Part shown: positions 59,286 to 64,000 of the stretch, in pieces
Position numbering within the stretch: position 1 is the first letter of the stretch
Layout of the letters: the number at the start of each line of letters is the position of its first letter
NCBI RefSeq assembly: GCF_008831285.2
Contig: NC_045142.1
Location: forward strand, 8,224,713-8,288,712
DNA length: 64,000 nt
Reading direction: 5' to 3'
DNA from: Nymphaea colorata
Lineage: Eukaryota > Streptophyta > Magnoliopsida > Nymphaeales > Nymphaeaceae
The notes under the pieces: generated by a model
What the model was told of the DNA's origin: nothing
What the model saw: the letters and a program-made list of their open reading frames with translations, nothing else
Databases searched by the model: none
Program-made: the position numbers and the translations under genes

Positions 59286-60239
59286 GATACAGAGAAACAA
59301 CAATGTAAAATATTGCACCAGTCATGTGAAAATTTGTGTCGCCAATTAAGAAAATATCACTATAATGATGTCACCACCAGGATAGGTGTATCCAAAAGAT
59401 TCCTTACTGCTTGATTCTGATTGATCCTCCAAGCAAAATTTCTTGAAGCTACTGCTAGCCATTCTATGGAGGGCCTATGCACCAACCAACTTGTTTTGAG
59501 ATCTAATACTTGTGATAATAGTATATGTTTAGACTATGGGATGAGCAAAATTCATAAATTTCTGCATAAAATAATGTTTTATTGTTATCACTCTAAATTT
59601 TTTCAAAACTGTATTTCATTTTATTCAAACAAGATTCTCCGTTATTTCAACTATTTTTACGATTTAGTTCTAATTTTGGACCCCAAACCCAAGCTCAACC
59701 CAAAACAGAGTTCTAAATCCATTCAAATCTTGACCTCACCGAGGACTGACTACTGTATCCATATTCAAGTCTAGTACTCGACCACTTGATCCAAAATGCA
59801 CCTCTAGAGCCATATCTAAATCCAAATGCAAGATTTAAATCCAAAATCCAACTTTAGATCAAGATTTGAATCTAAATCCAAGTCCTAGATCTAAAACATA
59901 CACATTGGTCTAAAATGCGAAGCCAAAGTCCATAATTGAGCCCCAAGAACAAAATTAAGTCGAACAAATGGATGAAACACACACAAAAAGATGCACAATG
60001 CCTTGTGGGCATATCACACCGCTATGATGACTCCAACAAATGTTACCCTAGCGTAGTTAGTCTACAAAATGAAAGTGGTTCTACCTGTCACGGGCTAACA
60101 ACTTCGGCCCGTGCGGCGCGACAAGAACCTGATTGCCACAAGCCTTCAAACCACTGAACGGGGCACAAAAGTAGTTTGATAAAACGAGTGTATAAAGAAT
60201 GCTTGTGAATAAAGAAATCTCGCAATGTATTCGCTTAGA
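59286..60239. other. Intergenic, possible LTR remnant at its right side
   Basis: 59421-59774 is an unassigned 117-codon ORF. 60080-60240, read on the minus strand, follows directly after the truncated gypsy integrase and could be internal deletion joint plus LTR, but no second LTR is in the window. 59690-59930 is rich in AAATCCAA-type short repeats. Confidence 0.35.
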
Positions 60240-60250
60240 AAATTAGTATA

Positions 60251-60850
60251 TCACGAGAAAGATAAGCAAGAATGCTTCACGAACAACTCTGTCGTCTTCT
60301 CCGCGGGACATTCTTTAGAGGCTGGGATGAATGTGGCATACTTTGAAAATCTATCCACAACCACAAGGATGGAGCTGAAGCCGTCAACTTTGGGCAAGCT
60401 GACGATGAAGTCAATGGAGATGCATTCCCACGGACATTCTGGAATAGGAAGAGGTTCGAGGAGACCGGCAAGCTTCTGGTTTGTTCTCTTGTCCTGCTGA
60501 CAGATTAAACATGTTTTCACATAGGCTTCAACGTCGTCGCGCATCTGTGGCCAGTAGTAGCCACGTTCGAGCAGTGCCACTATCTGCTCCTGGCCAGGAT
60601 GGCCAGCCCACAATGAGTCATGACACTCCTTCAGCAACTCTCGTCGGAGATTGCCCCATTTAGGCACGAACACTCGTCCGCCCTTTGCCATCAAAAGTCC
60701 ATCTTGTAGCCAGAATCGTCGCGTTTTTCCCGCCTCCGTTGTTTCGACCAAGTGCTTGGCCACTGGGTCCTGCTTCATGCCTTCTCGAATCCGCCCGAGA
60801 AGAGCACCCTCGAGTTGTGCTTCGGATGATGCAGTCCGGGTAGCTGCCAA
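60251..60850 (-). pseudogene. Gypsy integrase, N-terminal two thirds only
   Basis: 199 codons. The HHCC zinc finger (HDSLWAGHPG ... CLICQQDK), then the core start ISIDFIVSLPKVDGFSSILV and VVDRFSKYATFIPA. The first catalytic Asp (SIDF) is present; the reading ends at LFVKH before the second Asp (usually SDRDxRF) and the Glu. It cannot insert DNA. Confidence 0.92.
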
Positions 60851-61288
60851 CTACGCCTTCCGACTCAGTGCATCGGCTACGACGTTTGTCTTCCCTGCCT
60901 TGTACTCCAAGACGAAATCAAATTCTACAAGGAATTCCTACAATCGAGCCTGGTTCAGACTCAACTTCTTTTGAGTCTGGAAGTAGCTTGTGGCTACATT
61001 ATCAGTCTTTACCACGAACTGGGACCCCAATAAGTAATGCCTCCATGTGCGAAGACAATGAATAATGACCATCATTTCTCTTTCGTGCACGGAGTACCGT
61101 CGCTCAGCGTCTTTCAGCTTCCAACTCTCATAGGCGACTGGATGACCTTCCTGCATCAAAACTCCACCAATAGCAAAATCTGATGCATCTGTGTGGACTT
61201 CAAATTTCCTTGTGTGGTCGGGCAACCTGAGCACAGGCTCCTGCATCAGGACCCTCTTCAACTTCTCGAAGGCATCTTCTTCGAGCAC
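60851..61288 (-). pseudogene. Gypsy RNase H
   Basis: FEVHTDASDFAIGGVLMQEG, AERRYSVHEREMMVIIHCLR and VVKTDNVATSYF carry the Asp and Glu residues of the RNase H fold used to degrade the RNA template; the tail VLEYKAGKTNVVADALSRKA is typical. TAG codons stand at about 60936-60938 (after NQARL) and at about 60851-60853 (after SRKA). Confidence 0.92.
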
Positions 61289-62257
61289 TTCCTAAGCCCA
61301 AGTTCGGTTTTTCTTTAGCAAATCAGTGAGAAACGCAGTTATCAAAGAATACCCCTCAATGAATCGTCGATAGTAATTTGCCAAACTGAGAAAAGAACGT
61401 AGTTCTGGTACATTGGTTGGCGGTTTCCAGTTTCAAATTGCCCTCACCTTTTCTGTGTCCATTCGCAGCTGATCTTTTCCCACAATGTGACTGAGAAAAC
61501 TGATTTCCGGTTGGCCGAATAGGCACTTCTCGTGCTTCACATAGAGTTCGTTTTCCTCCAATACCTTGAACACTGTTCGCAAGTGTTCGACATGGTCCCT
61601 CATGGAACTGCTGTACACTACAATGTCATCAAGATAGACTACCACGAACTTATCTAAGTACGGATAGAATATCTTATTCATTAGAGTCGAAAAAGTGGCT
61701 AGGGCATTCGTCAACCCGAACGACATTACCAAGAATTCAAAGGCACCGTAGTGAGTGACGCAAGTGGTCTTGGGCTCGTCGCCGTCAACAATCCGAACTT
61801 GCCAATATCCTGATCTGAGGTCTAACTTGAAAAACACTTGAGCTTTGCCCAATTGATCAAACAGATCTGCAATCAAAGGTAAGGGGTACTTGTTCTTCAC
61901 TGTTACTTTGTTCAACGCCCGATAATCCACACATAGCCTTTTGGAGCCGTCATGCTTCGCTTGGAATAACACTGGTGCACCAAAAGGAGCTTTGGAGGGT
62001 CTTATTATACCTTCAGCTAGCATCTCGTCCAACTGTCACTGAAGTTCTCTTAATTCTGCAGGGGCCATTCGATATGGTGCCATTGCCGGGGGTTTGGCAC
62101 CAAGAAGGAGTTCGATGGCATGATCCACCTCACGTCGAGGTGGCAGCCGTCTAGGGAGCTCTGCAGGCATTGTTTTTGCGAATTCCGTTAAGACAGGTGC
62201 AAGCGCCTCTGTGACCAAACCAGGGGAGTCATTAGTCACTTCCCTGATTGCCACCAA
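61289..62257 (-). pseudogene. Gypsy reverse transcriptase
   Basis: [52 protein letters not shown] and the catalytic YLDD (61625-61636) are in order, followed by FLSHIV and the connection domain. In-frame TGA at about 62033-62035 (after ELRELQ) and TGA at 61433-61435 (after RAI), and TAG at 61289-61291 (after RTWA), break it. It copies the element RNA into DNA in active relatives. Confidence 0.93.
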
Positions 62258-62263
62258 GTACGT

Positions 62264-62779
62264 CTATTCGCCGTGATTGAGGCCTTTATTCAACTGAAGG
62301 GCAGATACCATTGCGGCTTTGCCCTTATCCCTCTTTATCGATGTTACTGGAACCATACAAGGAGACTTCTCGTCCATGATACTAATACTGTGTAGGTGCG
62401 GCATTGTGACCATTTTCGCTGTACTGAGGAGCTCCATGTCTAGGATCATCCGGAAATCATCCATCGGGACCACCGAGAAGTTGGCCCTTCCTGACCAACT
62501 CTCAATCTTCACAACCGCATCACGGGCCACTCCGTGTATGGGTTTGGCCTCTGAGTTCACCGCCTTCATACGTAACTCTCCCATCTCAAGGGTTAGGCCT
62601 AGTCTCCTCGCCTCCTCAACTGAGACAAAGTTATGTGTGGCTGCTCCCGTGTCTACCATAGCCGTGTTAGACCTTCCATTTACCAGGATTTCCAAGTACA
62701 TGAAGTCGTTAGAAGGTGTCGCTGTCACCTTCACTTTTTCCTCCATTTTTATGGTGTTCAGAAGTTGAAGTGCACCCAT
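62264..62779 (-). pseudogene. Gypsy aspartic protease
   Basis: 171 codons with NTAMVDTGAATHNFVS; the DTG triad is encoded by 62645-62653. ILDMELLSTA is the family's second conserved loop. Frame differs from gag, and it ends at a TAG (62264-62266) before the RT linker. Confidence 0.92.
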
Positions 62780-62802
62780 CTTTGGTCCTTCCCATTTTCA
62801 CC

Positions 62803-63516
62803 TTATGCCGCATCAGCAGATTGCCTTGAAGAGCTTGCTTGATTGTCCCTGTTTACACGCTTTGGACATTGCCTCCCTAAGTGATTACCATCGCAAAACC
62901 AACATTTTAACACTCTATTCTGAGAGTTGTCGTTTCTGCGAAAGAAAGTTCTTCTTTCGACTTGGCGCTGAGTTGATGGTTCATCTTTTCGTTCCCTTCG
63001 ATCATCTTTCTTTCCTCCATGGTCAGGCTTCTTCGACGGCTTTATGGCGTTAGTGTAGCTCTTGCGCTGAGTATCAGTCAAACGTTCTGCTACCACATAA
63101 GCATCCTCCAAGGTCTCTGGATTACTCATTTCCACTTCGGATTGTGCCCACGACTGAAGTCCCAAAATAAACCAGTTCAATTTATCTTGTTCTTGCATAT
63201 CTGGCAGATCTAACATCAGCCTTTGATAAGCCCTCACATAATCTCGCAAGGATCCGGTATGTTTCAGTTCACCAACCATCTGATAGGCATAGCGTGTCGC
63301 ATTCGGGGGCATGAAGTAAGTTCTTAACTCTCGTTGAAAATCATCGAAAGTGTCTATTGTGCAGATCCCCTTCTGAATGTCGAGTCTTTTCCTTCTCCAC
63401 CATGCCACAGCATCGCCCTCTAACAACATAGCCGCAGTCTTGACTTGAAGGTCGTCCCTCATAACGCCTTGCAAGTCCAGGTAATACTCCACTTGAAATA
63501 AAAAGTTGTCGATCAC
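62803..63516 (-). pseudogene. Gypsy gag capsid and nucleocapsid
   Basis: 237 codons: FLFQVEYYLDLQGVMRDD, DAVAWWRRKRLDIQKG, FQRELRTYFMPPNATRYAYQ and GSLRDYVRAYQRLMLDLP are the retrotransposon gag fold. A basic linker leads to a CX2CX3HX4C knuckle, CWFCDGNHLGRQC (about 62866-62904). A TAA ends the frame at 62803-62805. Confidence 0.92.
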
Positions 63517-63606
63517 TCGACTATATCGAGTTTCGTTGTATTTAGCTGGTCTCTGAACATCGACCCTCGCTGGCCGATCGTCACCTTCACCTACAGAGAT
63601 TTGTCT

Positions 63607-63990
63607 CTATAGTGTGCGGTTCTTTACCTGAAGTTCCTTGACTTCAGCCTGTAACGCGGTCACTGTGTCAGTCAGTGCCCGATTCATGGCCACTAGGTCG
63701 GCCACTTGTTCCCGCAGTACCTTCATCTCGTCCTTCATTTTCTCGAAGGACTCAGCTGCATTACCCAACGCTTCTTCATGAGTAGTTACATCGGTAGCCA
63801 GCTTGTTCACCATTTCGGTCAGGTCTTCCTAACCCTGATATGTACCCATCTCGTCAGAATGGGCTACCCCCTTGCCCTTGGCACTTCGCAGATTGTATTG
63901 AGTCGCCAGGGCTTCTTCCTCTTCGATCAACGATCGTCGGAGGTCTCTTTCGATCAACGATCGTCGGCGTGTATTTGTACACCGACTATC
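63607..63990 (-). pseudogene. Gypsy gag N-terminal coiled coil
   Basis: TEMVNKLATDVTTHEEALGN to VTALQAEVKELQVKN is a heptad-rich coiled coil of about 65 residues, preceded after a stop by YNLRSAKGKGVAHSDEMG. A stop at 63607-63609 separates it from the capsid ORF. A 19-bp unit TTCGATCAACGATCGTCGG is repeated at 63922 and 63949 (27-bp period, nine codons). Confidence 0.75.
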
Positions 63991-64000
63991 CAATCGCTTC

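Larger units (their letters stand above)
60240..64000 (-). mobile_element. Ty3/gypsy retrotransposon, minus strand, truncated and running off the window
   Basis: Minus-strand order gag (63990-62803), protease (62779-62264), RT (62257-61433), RNase H (61288-60938), integrase (60850-60251). The coding order and the CLICQQDK...GLLEPLPIPECPW...DFIVSLPKVDGF integrase start fit the chromovirus-type branch, but any chromodomain would lie in the missing end. At least seven in-frame stops, one frameshift between gag and protease, and loss of integrase after its first catalytic Asp make it defective. The 5' LTR must lie beyond 64000. Confidence 0.92.

Noticed and set aside
60277-60974. Plus- and minus-strand ORFs over the gypsy integrase and RNase H
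   Set aside because: Frame shadows of the minus-strand gypsy polyprotein.
62319-62768. 149-codon plus ORF
   Set aside because: Exactly opposite the protease reading frame; no independent features.

Overview
The window is nuclear DNA of a flowering plant. The evidence is a plant-specific LOB-domain gene, a tau-class glutathione transferase gene, part of a plant-type UPL3/UPL4 HECT gene, plant-style GT-AG introns and several plant transposon superfamilies. I see nothing that fixes the species. Only two host genes look intact: an LBD1/LBD11-like transcription regulator (+, two exons, 21438-23102) and a tau GST (-, two exons, 48898-50461). A third host gene survives only as a damaged five-exon piece of the HECT C-lobe of a UPL3/UPL4-type ubiquitin ligase (-, 5817-6555).

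Layout. 1-5340: a decayed plus-strand Ty3/gypsy element with gag, protease and pre-RT remnants, preceded by an ORF with a plant-mobile-domain-like motif. 5500-6560: the UPL pseudogene fragment. 6560-21300: AT-rich intergenic DNA with microsatellites, a LINE piece and MITE-like scraps. 21300-23150: the LBD gene. 23.1-34.3 kb: repeats made of GAGCTCGA-type words, two LINE fragments, one complete LTR with an adjoining tRNA-iMet primer site, and an hAT MITE with a perfect 8-bp target duplication. 34.5-45.5 kb: a nest of copia elements. A minus-strand copia is split in its gag by a nearly complete plus-strand copia with two LTRs, and that one is split by a 255-bp GC-rich, Mutator-like element. 45.5-48.9 kb: mostly unassigned. 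48.9-51.3 kb: the GST gene and its promoter-side MITE. 52.27-54.26 kb: a 2-kb PIF/Harbinger-like element with a TTA duplication, followed by a small relative. 54.8-59.3 kb: more GC-rich 'GGGCC' repeats and a second hAT MITE with a perfect 8-bp duplication. 60.2-64.0 kb: a minus-strand Ty3/gypsy element that runs off the window, with many in-frame stops and a truncated integrase.

The two host genes do not form a pathway. Their settings are typical of an island in repeat-rich DNA: the LBD intron and the GST promoter both carry or border MITE-like sequence. I found no rRNA, convincing tRNA gene, CRISPR array or operon, and no clear new biological system. The most informative signals are the nested insertions, where removing each insert with one copy of its target duplication re-aligns the reading frame of the host element, and the dispersed GC-rich/AT-core repeat family with four copies.
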